64,000 nucleotides of DNA from Planctomycetota bacterium (GTDB lineage Bacteria; Planctomycetota; Planctomycetia; Gemmatales; HRBIN36). The first letter of the stretch is position 1; the number at the start of each line of letters is the position of its first letter. The notes below the pieces were generated by a model. That model was given only the letters and a program-made list of their open reading frames with translations. It did not search any database and was not told where the DNA came from. The translations under genes were made by a program, and so were the position numbers. Positions 16,906 to 25,699 of the stretch are shown here, piece after piece. The stretch spans positions 280,342 through 344,341 of the forward strand of contig JACTMY010000018.1 in assembly GCA_014584395.1 (NCBI GenBank), given 5' to 3'.

Positions 16906-17793
16906 TCACTTCATGCGGCTCGGATACTTTTGCACGATATGGTTGACCTGGGATTCGAAATCAGCGGGCAACCGGACAAAGCCATTGAACCGCCAGAGCG
17001 TGAGCATCTGTTTGCCCTCGGTCGAGTCGTCGGCCTTGAGCAGCGCCTCCGAGAATTTGTCGATCCGCTCCCGGTCGGCGTTTTTGTCGAGGAAGACGAC
17101 CACCGGCGCGGGAAAAGGCTCCGACTCCACCAGGATTTTCAGCCGCTGATACCGTGCCGGCTTCCGCTCCTGGAACACCTGCAAGGCCGACTCGCTGAGG
17201 GCCGCGGCCTGGACCTTGCCGGCGATGACCGCTTCGATGGCGTCGTCCACGTTGCGCTGCGGCGCCACCTTGAAAAAATCGCCCATCGGCTGCTTCGTTT
17301 CCTGCTCCAGGAAGAAGCGGACGAAATGCTGCGTCCGGTTGGGCAGGGCCAGCGATTGCCCCCGCAATTGGTCCAGCGAGGCGAACGCGGCATCCTTTTT
17401 CACCAGCACCACCGACTTCAAGCGCCCCCCTTCCACGGCCGTCGTCAGCATCGGCTTCATCTCCGGGCAAAGCGGCTTCACCCAGCCGTAATGCAGCCCC
17501 GAGAGGACCGCGATCTGGATCACCCGATCATTCAACTGCTTGGCCAAGGCGTCGAGGCTGTCGACGATCACGAATTCCGACTGCACGCCGACCTGCTTCT
17601 CGACGCGCTGCGTGAAGGGTTTCATTTGCTCCAGCATTTGCTCGCGGCTCTGCTCATCGAAGAGCAGCGCGGAAAGGCCGACGCGGATCGGTTTGGTCCC
17701 TGGCGCCTGGCTGGGAGCCGTGGCCTGACACAGAAACAGGGCGCCGATCACGAGACCGCTCATGATCGCCCAGTGGAAGGTGGATGGTTTCAT
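16906..17793 (-). CDS. Phosphate/phosphonate-type solute-binding protein (PhnD-like)
   Basis: At 295 residues this has an N-terminal signal peptide (HWAIMSGLVIGALFLCQA). The PhnD/PBP2 pattern is visible: PIRVGLSALLFDEQ, VQSEFVIVDSLDALAKQL, AVLSGLHYGW, then LALPNRTQHFVRFFLEQE and VDDAIEAVIAGKVQAAALSE. By family it binds phosphate, phosphite, phosphonate or a similar ligand in the periplasm. The start may be 17793 (MKPST) or 17811. No permease or ATPase gene is adjacent, so it is an orphan binding protein. In planctomycetes such orphans are frequent and their ligands unproven. It precedes no operon partner; the downstream side is convergent with photolyase. Confidence 0.82.
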   Translation of the reverse strand: MKPSTFHWAIMSGLVIGALFLCQATAPSQAPGTKPIRVGLSALLFDEQSREQMLEQMKPFTQRVEKQVGVQSEFVIVDSLDALAKQLNDRVIQIAVLSGLHYGWVKPLCPEMKPMLTTAVEGGRLKSVVLVKKDAAFASLDQLRGQSLALPNRTQHFVRFFLEQETKQPMGDFFKVAPQRNVDDAIEAVIAGKVQAAALSESALQVFQERKPARYQRLKILVESEPFPAPVVVFLDKNADRERIDKFSEALLKADDSTEGKQMLTLWRFNGFVRLPADFESQVNHIVQKYPSRMK

Positions 17794-17872
17794 GGATGCA
17801 CACTCTGCCAAAAGCGGGTAGATGCTCGATAGGTACTCTATGACGGCTCATCCCCGGGAGAAGGGACCCGCG

Positions 17873-18409
17873 TCATTCGCCGCGGTGGTTCCGCATCTGC
17901 CGCAAGTAGAGGGCACGGATCGACAACAGGTCCTGCGTGTAGCGGCCATCGCGAAAATCCTTCATCGTCCATTCGAAGGGCTGGTAGGCGCCCGCTCGAA
18001 AGCGCAGCATGAGGTCAGCATAAATCCCCTGCCCCAGGTAGATTTTTTGACCGGCGGGCTTGATCGATCCCAAGACGATTTTGTTGTGGTCCAGGTAGCC
18101 AACGTCGAGGTTAAAGACCCGGCAGCCGCCGCGGCGGGCTTGATCCTCGAGTTCGATGCACTGCCGTTTGGCCTGAGCCAACCGATCCGGCCGCGCCAGC
18201 GGCTCGAAGCTGACCATCCTGCGGACCAGGTTCGGTCCCATCTCTTCGTCGTAATAGGTTGAAACGTTGAAGGGATGATCCGGACCTTGAAAATCCATCG
18301 GTCCAAAGAGGGGCACGAGACCATCCAACGCTTGCTGCAGGGCCGAAGGCTCGCGCCACAGGATGGCGACGATCCACTTCACCAAGGCGGGCGGCGGGAA
18401 GTCAGCCAA
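17873..18409 (-). CDS. DUF4416 family protein
   Basis: This 178-residue protein matches the DUF4416 pattern: VKWIVAILWREPSAL at the start, FNVSTYYDEEMGPNLVRRMVSF, RVFNLDVGYLDHNKIVLGS, KIYLGQGIYADLMLRF and EWTMKDFRDGRY. The function of the family is not known to me. No ATG is available at the proper place. A TTG at 18409 is preceded by AAGGAG at the right spacing and overlaps the stop of the upstream N-acetyltransferase-like gene by eight bases. This points to translational coupling and a shared operon. The longer ATG version (to 18586) would run inside the upstream gene and is rejected. Confidence 0.85.
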   Translation of the reverse strand: MADFPPPALVKWIVAILWREPSALQQALDGLVPLFGPMDFQGPDHPFNVSTYYDEEMGPNLVRRMVSFEPLARPDRLAQAKRQCIELEDQARRGGCRVFNLDVGYLDHNKIVLGSIKPAGQKIYLGQGIYADLMLRFRAGAYQPFEWTMKDFRDGRYTQDLLSIRALYLRQMRNHRGE

Positions 18410-19244
18410 GCCGTTCTCCTTGTCGGCGCAGGTGAGCCAAGGCACGCTCCACGAGCCGCTCATCGATGTGAAACGTCTTCGCGATCTGGATGCCAAGCTC
18501 CGCCGCCCCCCATTCCACGCGCTGCGCGCCATGGGCCTGGCGCACCAGGAGATGACGCTTCTGCACGTAAAGCTGCACCTGCCCATCGGATTGGGTCAGC
18601 ACTGGATAGCGCATCATCTCCCAGCCATAGGATGCTTGCCAGCACCGTTCGAAATGATCCCTCTCCACGGGCGTGGTCTTGTAGGTCAGGCGGTATTTGG
18701 TTTGACCGCGATAGCGCGTCGACAGGTCGAGCCGATCGCCCCCGCGCTGCTGCAAAATGACCTCCTGCAGGCCCGTGGGAACGACCATGCAGGGTTTATG
18801 CTGCAGCGGCAGCGGATCGGTGAGCAGATACCCAGGATCGAGCAAATGGGGCTGACCCTCGACCCAGACGAGCAAGGCACAATGCGTGTCGGCACCGTAT
18901 GCGCGATCGGCCAGGATCGGCTCCGCGCGCCAGCCCAATAGCCGCAACACGCTGAGCCAGCACACCGTCAGCGAGAAACAGGTGCCGCCCGTGCCCAAGC
19001 GCAGATGATCTTCGATCAGTTCATGAGGGCCGCGCGGCAAACCGGGCCGATCGAGGGTTTCGATGATCTTGCTCAAATTTTCATAGGGCAGCCGGGCAAA
19101 AACTCGCCCGATCCGGCCCAGCCGGTCCCGTTCGGTGGCGGTCTCGGACCAGGCGAGGCCATAACGGCGCGCCAAGCGATCCCACGCTTCACGCAGCGGC
19201 ACCGCCAGGCTTGTCGGCGACGGATCGATGAGTGGGATTGCCAT
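18402..19244 (-). CDS. Arylamine N-acetyltransferase-like protein
   Basis: This 280-residue protein shows a Cys-His-Asp triad pattern like NAT enzymes: C in GTGGTCFSLTVC (about residue 95), H in GADTHCALLVW and D in HLLDPGYLLTDPL. N-terminal LPYENLSKIIE is the typical NAT motif. It would transfer an acetyl group from acetyl-CoA to an amine or related acceptor; the C-terminal third differs from the standard family and could set another substrate. ATG 19244 is chosen since an extension to 19334 would overlap the divergent gene starting at 19314. Its 3' end overlaps DUF4416 by eight bases, so the two proteins are probably produced together. Confidence 0.8.
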   Translation of the reverse strand: MAIPLIDPSPTSLAVPLREAWDRLARRYGLAWSETATERDRLGRIGRVFARLPYENLSKIIETLDRPGLPRGPHELIEDHLRLGTGGTCFSLTVCWLSVLRLLGWRAEPILADRAYGADTHCALLVWVEGQPHLLDPGYLLTDPLPLQHKPCMVVPTGLQEVILQQRGGDRLDLSTRYRGQTKYRLTYKTTPVERDHFERCWQASYGWEMMRYPVLTQSDGQVQLYVQKRHLLVRQAHGAQRVEWGAAELGIQIAKTFHIDERLVERALAHLRRQGERLG

Positions 19245-19313
19245 TACGCCATGCCTCGGCCCATCACGGCCAACACGTCCTGTTTCCTCGTCCATTCTCC
19301 GTAAATTATCCCC

Positions 19314-21242
19314 ATGACGATGGAGTCGATCCATGCCATTATAGCGTCCGTCCTCAGACCCGATGGCTTTTTCGTGAAGCCGCCGAGTCGCTGGGCATGC
19401 TCATTGATCCAAGCCGAAACTCGCCGCTGGGAACTCTTTCGCGGCCAACTCCTCGACCCCAACCATACGAGAGAGACTGCCACCTTCACCGCCTGGCACG
19501 TCCAGCTTTCGCCGGCCGACCGCCTGACACAAGGTCCGATCCTGAGCCTACGACTCGCCCCCGAACCGCCTCACCGGGTCTATGTCACCCGTTCCTTCGC
19601 CGCCTTCGGCCAAACGACCTACATGGAACATGGCGCGATTCACGCCCAGCCGGCGGAGAAATGGCATGAGGAATTGGTCGGCGTTTGGGACACGGACGTG
19701 GACGCTTCCCCAGAGGCACATGCCCAAGCGCTGCAAGCCTATGTGGAACAAGGCCTGGTGGGCACGAGCCGATTGCCCATCACCTCGGTGGAGTCGCCCC
19801 ATCCGCTCTATCTGCTCGGCCGACTCGCCTATCTGCCGGGGCCGGCCGGGGCAACGTCCACCCATGCTGCGGAACCCATTTCGCGCCCGGCGGAGCTGCT
19901 CGCTCGGCTGCAGCAAGCGAACTCATCCGCTTCCAAGGCCCGGCTTCTCGACTTCCTGTTCCGCACCGCCTCGGCCGAGGAATGCCTACCGCTGTACCAG
20001 ACGGACCTGATGAGCATCGACGCCTGGCCAGTTTGGCAAAGCTTTTTTCAACGACTCGCCCTGAACCACGGTCGCCACCTGCTCGATCGGTTGATGTCCT
20101 GCCTGCGGGATGGCTGCACGCCCGCACTCCGGGAGCGCATCGTCAGCCGCTATCTCATCGGCTTGGTTCGCCATCTTTCCGCATTCGATCTCAAGCGGTT
20201 TCACGGTCAAGGCAGCAATTACCCCGATGCCCTGTTCCTTGATGCACTCCTCAAGGCGGGATTGCGGAGCACGACGGACGCCACAGGCCGATCAGCCGAT
20301 CCATGCCTTCCTGATCAGCAGCGAGCGTTCCGTCAGGGTTGGATGATGCGGAAGGAGTTGGAGGGGCTGTCCGTCCCGGCGGAGCCGTTGTCGCCAGGCG
20401 ATCAAATGCGGGTATGGTCCACCGATGCCGAGGAGCCTCCCGGCGAGCCGCGCCCTCGCCTGCGCTTGTTTGCCAGCGAGCCAGCGGAGGATTTGCTTGA
20501 TGACGCTGCAAGAGAGTCGTTGCGGCAAGCGGTCGTGAAATTAAGTCAGCCCGAGGAACTTTTCGAACTCGGTCGAGCCACGTTCCTGGACCGTCCCCTG
20601 GGACTTTACAAGCAACAGCAGCGCGTCTTTCAGGATCGCACTCCGCTGTTTTCCTATCAGTCATGGAGCCAGCGGTTGACCCGTCAGCGTCTGCACGACT
20701 GGCGCCGCTGGGGCTGGCTCGATGGGTCAACCCTCGAGAGGCTTTTAGCGCTGGTGAACGACCTATCTCCGAAGGGCGTGCCGGCGACGGCGGTGGCGCT
20801 GCCGCAGCCTCGGCCTGGCGTGGTCGGCCTCGAAGATGTCTTGTTAGCGCAGCCCGATTTTATCTTCATTCGCAGTACGCGCTCTTCGTTGGCTGATTTG
20901 CTGAACGGTTATGATTTCACACCCTTGGACCGGCATCCTGCCAGCCTGGGAGCGTGGCTCAACAGCCCCGACTGCGTCCTGATCCTGCGAACGCCTTTGA
21001 AGGAACAAGGCGATCCGCCGCGTTCGCTGCTCACCGCTTACGACGCACGGGGAAGCGCACGCCTGGAACTGGGGCCAGCCCAGCCATTCGACCAACCTCG
21101 GGAGATTCGCTATCGGGAATGGGCCGGGGTCGAGTATTTGGCAGATGGGTTGCGATTGATGCGTTGCTGGGACGCCCAGGGCGCTGCGCTTCCCTTTGAA
21201 CCAAGGGAAATGATCTTCCCTCCACGGCGGCCCGGGCGGTAA
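19314..21242 (+). CDS. Large conserved hypothetical protein
   Basis: This is a 642-residue soluble protein of unknown function; no signal peptide or membrane segment was seen. The central part contains the conserved-looking stretch SRYLIGLVRHLSAFDLKRF. The second half is rich in Arg, Leu and Pro with IMPH-like motifs absent. The residues VDPV/GSN patterns do not match any enzyme family I know. ATG 19314 is chosen, with ATG 19320 as alternative. It is divergent from the NAT-like gene, 70 bp apart, so the promoters lie between them. The next gene, a methyltransferase, starts 46 bp downstream on the same strand and could be co-transcribed. Confidence 0.72.
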   Translation: MTMESIHAIIASVLRPDGFFVKPPSRWACSLIQAETRRWELFRGQLLDPNHTRETATFTAWHVQLSPADRLTQGPILSLRLAPEPPHRVYVTRSFAAFGQTTYMEHGAIHAQPAEKWHEELVGVWDTDVDASPEAHAQALQAYVEQGLVGTSRLPITSVESPHPLYLLGRLAYLPGPAGATSTHAAEPISRPAELLARLQQANSSASKARLLDFLFRTASAEECLPLYQTDLMSIDAWPVWQSFFQRLALNHGRHLLDRLMSCLRDGCTPALRERIVSRYLIGLVRHLSAFDLKRFHGQGSNYPDALFLDALLKAGLRSTTDATGRSADPCLPDQQRAFRQGWMMRKELEGLSVPAEPLSPGDQMRVWSTDAEEPPGEPRPRLRLFASEPAEDLLDDAARESLRQAVVKLSQPEELFELGRATFLDRPLGLYKQQQRVFQDRTPLFSYQSWSQRLTRQRLHDWRRWGWLDGSTLERLLALVNDLSPKGVPATAVALPQPRPGVVGLEDVLLAQPDFIFIRSTRSSLADLLNGYDFTPLDRHPASLGAWLNSPDCVLILRTPLKEQGDPPRSLLTAYDARGSARLELGPAQPFDQPREIRYREWAGVEYLADGLRLMRCWDAQGAALPFEPREMIFPPRRPGR

Positions 21243-21287
21243 GGTGTTGGCCAGGAGACCGACCATGATCCACACGAAAGGAAGCGC

Positions 21288-22043
21288 ATGTCCTGGTTGA
21301 AAAAACTGTGGCCCGCGGCGCTGGACGCGCCGGCGCCTCCCCAAGTCGGACCACCCGCCGAGGCCGCCCCCCTTTTGACCTACGGCAAGGACGGTCTGTG
21401 GACCTGGCATCTGGCCGACTTCCTCCGCGAGCCGCGGTTTCAGCGGGCTTATGCCGCGGGCAAGGCCACCGGCTCGTGGGGCGCGGCCGACATCGAATGG
21501 CGGGCTTACGTCTTCTGCTGGGCGGCGGAGCAAGCGGTTCGCAAACCAGGCGACTTTGTCGAATGCGGCGTTCATCGAGGCGGGCTGGCCCGATGCCTGA
21601 TCGAATACCTTGACTTCGCCAGGCTGCCCAAGACGTTTTATTTGCTCGACACGTTTCAGGGGTTTCCTCCCGAGGATCGCATCCGCGCCGCCGCGGTGCA
21701 TCGCCACGACTACCTCGAGGATTGCTATGCCGACGTGCAAGCGACGTTCGCGGCCTATCCCAACGTCCACCTCATCCGCGGGGCGATCCCCGGCACCTTG
21801 GCGCAGGTGTCCAGCCCGCAAGTGTGCTTCCTCTCGATCGACATGAACTGCGCCGAGCCGGAGGTGGCCGCCTTGGAATTTTTCTGGCCGAGGCTCGCGG
21901 CCGGCGCCATCGTCATCCTGGACGATTATGCATATAGTGAAGCCTATCGCCGGCAGAAGGAGGCCCTGGACGCCGCGGCCGCTCGGCTGGGCGCCGCCAT
22001 CCTGGCCTTGCCGACGGGACAAGGACTGATCCTCAAGCCTTAA
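21288..22043 (+). CDS. TylF/MycF-type SAM-dependent methyltransferase
   Basis: At 251 residues this resembles class I macrocin O-methyltransferases. The SAM-binding loop region is GDFVECGVHRGGLARCLIEY, followed by FYLLDTFQGFPPED, a family hallmark. The metal or catalytic-base motif appears as AGAIVILDDYAYSEA. GGAAG precedes ATG 21288. It would methylate a hydroxyl on a sugar or small molecule; the acceptor is unknown and no biosynthetic cluster is adjacent. It sits between a hypothetical gene and the topoisomerase subunit on the same strand, and could be co-transcribed with either. Confidence 0.82.
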   Translation: MSWLKKLWPAALDAPAPPQVGPPAEAAPLLTYGKDGLWTWHLADFLREPRFQRAYAAGKATGSWGAADIEWRAYVFCWAAEQAVRKPGDFVECGVHRGGLARCLIEYLDFARLPKTFYLLDTFQGFPPEDRIRAAAVHRHDYLEDCYADVQATFAAYPNVHLIRGAIPGTLAQVSSPQVCFLSIDMNCAEPEVAALEFFWPRLAAGAIVILDDYAYSEAYRRQKEALDAAAARLGAAILALPTGQGLILKP

Positions 22044-22089
22044 TGAAGGTCCATGACCGCCGATCGTCTCTGAATGGAATCGATTCACC

Positions 22090-24012
22090 ATGTCCACCGC
22101 GAGCAGCTATTCCGCCAAGGATATCACGGTTCTCGAAGGGCTGGAGCCGGTGCGGCGCCGACCGTCGATGTACATCGGCGGCACGGACAGCAAGGGTTTG
22201 CATCATCTCGTGTGGGAGATCGTGGACAACGCCGTCGATGAATACCTCAACGGCTACGCCACGAAAATCACCGTCGTGCTGCACAAAAGCGGCCAGGCGA
22301 TCACGGTCAGCGACAATGGGCGCGGCATTCCCGTCGACCTGCATCCCAAGTTCAAAAAGCCCGCCTTGGAACTGATCCTCACCACGCTCCACAGCGGCGC
22401 CAAGTTCGGCGAGGGGGCCAGCTATTTCCATGCCGGCGGACTGCACGGTGTCGGGTCATCGGTGGTGAACGCCCTGTCGCTCAAATTGATCGCCACGGTC
22501 CGCCGCGACGGCCATGAATGGCAGCAAACCTTCAAGCGCGGCAAAACGTCCGGCACGCTGCAGAAAGTCAAACCCTGCCGCGACCATGGCACCGCGATCC
22601 ACTTCGAACCGGACCCCGACATCTTCCGCTCCACGCAATTTGACGCCGACACGATTCGCCATCACCTGGAGGACATGGCCTACATCCACAGCGGCCTCCA
22701 GGTGTTTTTCCACATCGAGGCGACGGGGGAAAAGCTGGACCTGTCCCATCCGGGCGGGCTGCCCGAATTCCTGACCCAAATGGTCAAGGAGGCCAACAAG
22801 GCGCCGGTCACGGAAAATCATTTTCACCTCTCCCGCGACAACAACGGCAAGGACGAAAAGATCGAGCTGGCCCTGCAGTGGACCGAAAGCACCGAGGAGT
22901 CCATTCGCAGCTACGTCAACGGCATCCGCACCAGTTCGGGCGGCACCCACGAGAACGGCTTCAAGTCGGCCATCGTCAAGGCCATTCGCAACTACATCGA
23001 GACGCACGACATCAAGACCAAGGGACTGTCGATCACCGCCGAGGACATCCGCGAAGGCCTGGTGGGCATCGTCTCGGTCTTTTGCCGGGAGCCGATGTTT
23101 CAGGGGCAGACCAAGGAGCGGCTGAACAACCCGGAGATGGCCGGGATCGTGGATTCCTTCCTGCGCCCCAGCCTGGAAGCCTGGCTCAACGCCAACATGC
23201 AGTCGGCCGACCGCATCGTGGGGCGCATCGTCCTCGCCGCCCGCGCCCGGGAAGCGTCCCGCGCCGCCGCCCAGGAGGTGAAACGCAAATCGGTCTCGCA
23301 GCGGCGGCTCAATCTGCCCGGCAAGTTGGCCGACTGCACCGCCACCGACCTGGACGACACGGAGCTTTTCATCGTCGAGGGCGACTCCGCGGGCGGCTCG
23401 GCCATCGAAGGCCGCAATCGCAAGACCCAGGCCATCCTGCCCCTGCGCGGCAAAATCCTGAACTCCGAGGGCATGGCCACCTCCAAAGCGCTGCTCAATC
23501 AGGAACTGGCCGACCTGGTGTCGGCCATCGGCACCGGCATCGGCGACGCCTTCTCCCTGGACCGGCTCCGCTACGGCAAGATCATCCTCCTCATGGACGC
23601 GGATCAGGACGGCCATCACATCAGCACCTTGCTGTTGACCTTCTTCTTCCGCCACATGCCGGGCCTGCTCAAGGCGGGCCGGGTCTACCTGGCGCAGCCG
23701 CCGCTTTATCGCATCAACGTCGGCAAGGAAACCCATTGGGCCAGGGATGACGACCATAAAGAACAGATCCTCAAATCTCTGCGAAGCAACGCCAAGTACG
23801 ATATCCAGCGGTTCAAGGGGCTGGGCGAAATGAATCCCCGCGTCCTGGGCGATACCACGCTCAACCCCCGCAACCGCACGCTGCTGCAAGTGAAAATCGA
23901 TTCGGAGCTGAGCGCCGATCAGACCTTCGTCACGCTGCTCGGCAAGGACGCTTCGCTGCGGTATCATTTCATCATGAACTCCGCGGCCTTGGCCGATGAA
24001 CTGGACGTCTGA
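22090..24012 (+). CDS. DNA gyrase/topoisomerase IV subunit B
   Basis: This 640-residue type IIA topoisomerase ATPase subunit introduces or relaxes supercoils with a partner A subunit (not in window). GHKL ATPase motifs: EIVDNAVDEYLNGYA, DNGRGIPVDLHPK, GGLHGVGSSVVNALS. The TOPRIM domain shows EGDSAGGSAIEGRNR and DADQDGHHI. The length is between the usual ParE and the short GyrB, lacking the large GyrB insert. It is preceded 46 bp upstream by the methyltransferase and followed by an SDR. The name gyrB or parE is left open because planctomycetes often carry more than one copy. Confidence 0.93.
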   Translation: MSTASSYSAKDITVLEGLEPVRRRPSMYIGGTDSKGLHHLVWEIVDNAVDEYLNGYATKITVVLHKSGQAITVSDNGRGIPVDLHPKFKKPALELILTTLHSGAKFGEGASYFHAGGLHGVGSSVVNALSLKLIATVRRDGHEWQQTFKRGKTSGTLQKVKPCRDHGTAIHFEPDPDIFRSTQFDADTIRHHLEDMAYIHSGLQVFFHIEATGEKLDLSHPGGLPEFLTQMVKEANKAPVTENHFHLSRDNNGKDEKIELALQWTESTEESIRSYVNGIRTSSGGTHENGFKSAIVKAIRNYIETHDIKTKGLSITAEDIREGLVGIVSVFCREPMFQGQTKERLNNPEMAGIVDSFLRPSLEAWLNANMQSADRIVGRIVLAARAREASRAAAQEVKRKSVSQRRLNLPGKLADCTATDLDDTELFIVEGDSAGGSAIEGRNRKTQAILPLRGKILNSEGMATSKALLNQELADLVSAIGTGIGDAFSLDRLRYGKIILLMDADQDGHHISTLLLTFFFRHMPGLLKAGRVYLAQPPLYRINVGKETHWARDDDHKEQILKSLRSNAKYDIQRFKGLGEMNPRVLGDTTLNPRNRTLLQVKIDSELSADQTFVTLLGKDASLRYHFIMNSAALADELDV

Positions 24013-24051
24013 CGGCACAGGCTCGGGGCAAGGGTTTTTTGAGGGTTGCAC

Positions 24052-24810
24052 ATGTCCACCGCCAAGCGCGTCGCCCTCATCACCGGCAGCGGAAAGAAAC
24101 GCATCGGCTGGCACGTGGCCCGAGCGCTGGGCCAGAAGGGCTACGCCCTGGCGCTGCATTACCGCAGCTCCCAGGCGGAAGCCATGGAGACGGTGGCCGA
24201 GTTTCGCGCGCTCGGGTTCGAGGCGGAAGCTTATCAGGCCGACCTCGCTGATGAGGCCGCCGCTCGGCAACTCGTGCAGCACGTCCTGCAGCGCTTTGGC
24301 CGGCTGGATGTCCTGGTGAACTGTGCCGCGGCCTGGCCGAGAAAAGCCTTGGAGTCGGTCGCCGCCCAGGACGTTCGCGAAGCCTTCGAAATCAACACCC
24401 TGGGGACGTTCCTGTGCTCGCAGCACGCCGGGCTGGCCATGGTCAAGCAACCCGAGGGCGGCTGCATCATCACCCTGGGCGATTGGGCCACGATCCGCCC
24501 CTATCGCCACTATGCCGCTTACTTTCCCTCCAAAGGCGCCATCCCCACGCTGACGCGCACCCTGGCCGTGGAATTGGGCACGCGGAATCCGAAGGTCCGC
24601 GTCAATGGCATTCTGCCCGGGCCGGTCATGCTGCCTCCCGATTTGCCGGACGCCGAGCGCCAGGAAGCGATCGCCGCCACACTCGTCAAGAAAGAAGGCA
24701 GCCCCGAGCATGTGGCCCATGCGGTGCTGTTCTTGATCGAGAATGACTTCATCACGGGCGTCAACCTTCCGGTCGACGGCGGCCGGAGCATCTACGCGTC
24801 GGATTCGTGA
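24052..24810 (+). CDS. Short-chain dehydrogenase/reductase
   Basis: This 252-residue SDR has a Rossmann NAD(P) site: TGSGKKRIGWHVA near the start, a variant of TGxxxGIG. NCAAAWPRK is at the usual place. The catalytic pair Tyr-x3-Lys is YFPSK in YAAYFPSKGAIPTL, and the C-terminal PVDGGRSIYAS is typical of 3-oxoacyl-ACP reductase or pteridine reductase-like SDRs. KK after the glycine loop suggests NADP preference, but this is inference. The ATG at 24052 begins the standard length; an alternative start six bases upstream exists. It follows the topoisomerase gene by 39 bp on the same strand. Confidence 0.9.
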   Translation: MSTAKRVALITGSGKKRIGWHVARALGQKGYALALHYRSSQAEAMETVAEFRALGFEAEAYQADLADEAAARQLVQHVLQRFGRLDVLVNCAAAWPRKALESVAAQDVREAFEINTLGTFLCSQHAGLAMVKQPEGGCIITLGDWATIRPYRHYAAYFPSKGAIPTLTRTLAVELGTRNPKVRVNGILPGPVMLPPDLPDAERQEAIAATLVKKEGSPEHVAHAVLFLIENDFITGVNLPVDGGRSIYASDS

Positions 24811-24848
24811 TTTTCTCCGGATGGTTTTCCGCCAGAGCCGGCCTTGCT

Positions 24849-25349
24849 TCAGCGGCTTCGGGCTGGATCGAGAACGGACGAGTGCGACGGCGCTCGGCGG
24901 CTGCCGCTGCGCGCCGGGGATGGCTTGGACCGATGCTGCCACGCACCCCAGAGGATCAGGCCGAAGGGAATCCACCAGATGAGGTCGTTGGTCAGGATCA
25001 TAACGCCGAATTCGAGATGAAAGCGTTCCTTCATGACGGCGATGAAAAAGCCGATGGGGCCGAGCACTTTCCCCATCAGGCCGACGAAGACGATGGGCCA
25101 ATGGCGATAGGGATTGGACGCGGCGATCATGTAGCCGAAGCCATAGACGCCGATGACCATGCCCAGGCACTGCCACAATTCGGGATAGTTGACGGGTTCC
25201 ATGCCCGCCCAGTGAAAGGGCACGTCGGGAAACCAACCGGCCAACACGCCCCAGGCCACGTTGTACACACCCGCCAAGAGAAGACACAGCTTCATCCAGA
25301 TCGGTGGTTGACTAGTTGTTCTATCCATCGCGCGGCTTGCGAATGACAT
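24849..25349 (-). CDS. Multi-pass membrane protein of unknown function
   Basis: At 166 residues it has four predicted membrane segments (MKLCLLLAGVYNVAWGVLAG, LGMVIGVYGFGYMIAA, IVFVGLMGKVLGPIGFFIAV and NDLIWWIPFGLILWG), then a basic Ser/Pro-rich tail. I know no function; similar proteins have been labelled inconsistently. GGGGAA six bases before ATG 25349 supports this start over 25409 or 25376. It converges with the SDR gene, whose stop lies 38 bp away. Confidence 0.72.
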   Translation of the reverse strand: MSFASRAMDRTTSQPPIWMKLCLLLAGVYNVAWGVLAGWFPDVPFHWAGMEPVNYPELWQCLGMVIGVYGFGYMIAASNPYRHWPIVFVGLMGKVLGPIGFFIAVMKERFHLEFGVMILTNDLIWWIPFGLILWGAWQHRSKPSPARSGSRRAPSHSSVLDPARSR

Positions 25350-25699
25350 CGTCTGTTCCCCGCGTGCCGATTCCATGACCTCCAGGGAGGAACCGCGTGC
25401 CAGCGGCAAAAATTAACTTGCATTCGCAAGGTGGGATCGTGTCGATTATTCCAAAAATTCCAAGAGGGTATCTTGAAAGTCGTGTGAGGGTCTGTTAAGT
25501 TAACGACCTCATCAGACCTTAAAGGAACGTTTCGAACTACGGTGTGCCAGTCGAAGTGCAGGAAGCTTTTTGACTAAAGCATGGCGGAAAGGGAACAGAT
25601 CGAGACGTAAAAGAGCCCCAGGATGGGAACCCCAGGCACGGATGCCTACTTTTTGCAGATCTTCACTCACTCAGCCTTTACCGCATCAGACGCCGCCAC
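25350..25699. other. Intergenic region with nested palindrome
   Basis: About 350 bases lie between divergent genes. GGTCTG (25489-25494) and CAGACC (25513-25518) are inverted around the palindrome GTTAAGTTAAC (25494-25504). No coding signal is seen. Confidence 0.4.

Noticed and set aside
22456..25287. 943-codon reverse open frame across the topoisomerase and SDR genes
   Set aside because: It is antisense to two clear genes, lacks family motifs, and arises from high-GC codon bias.
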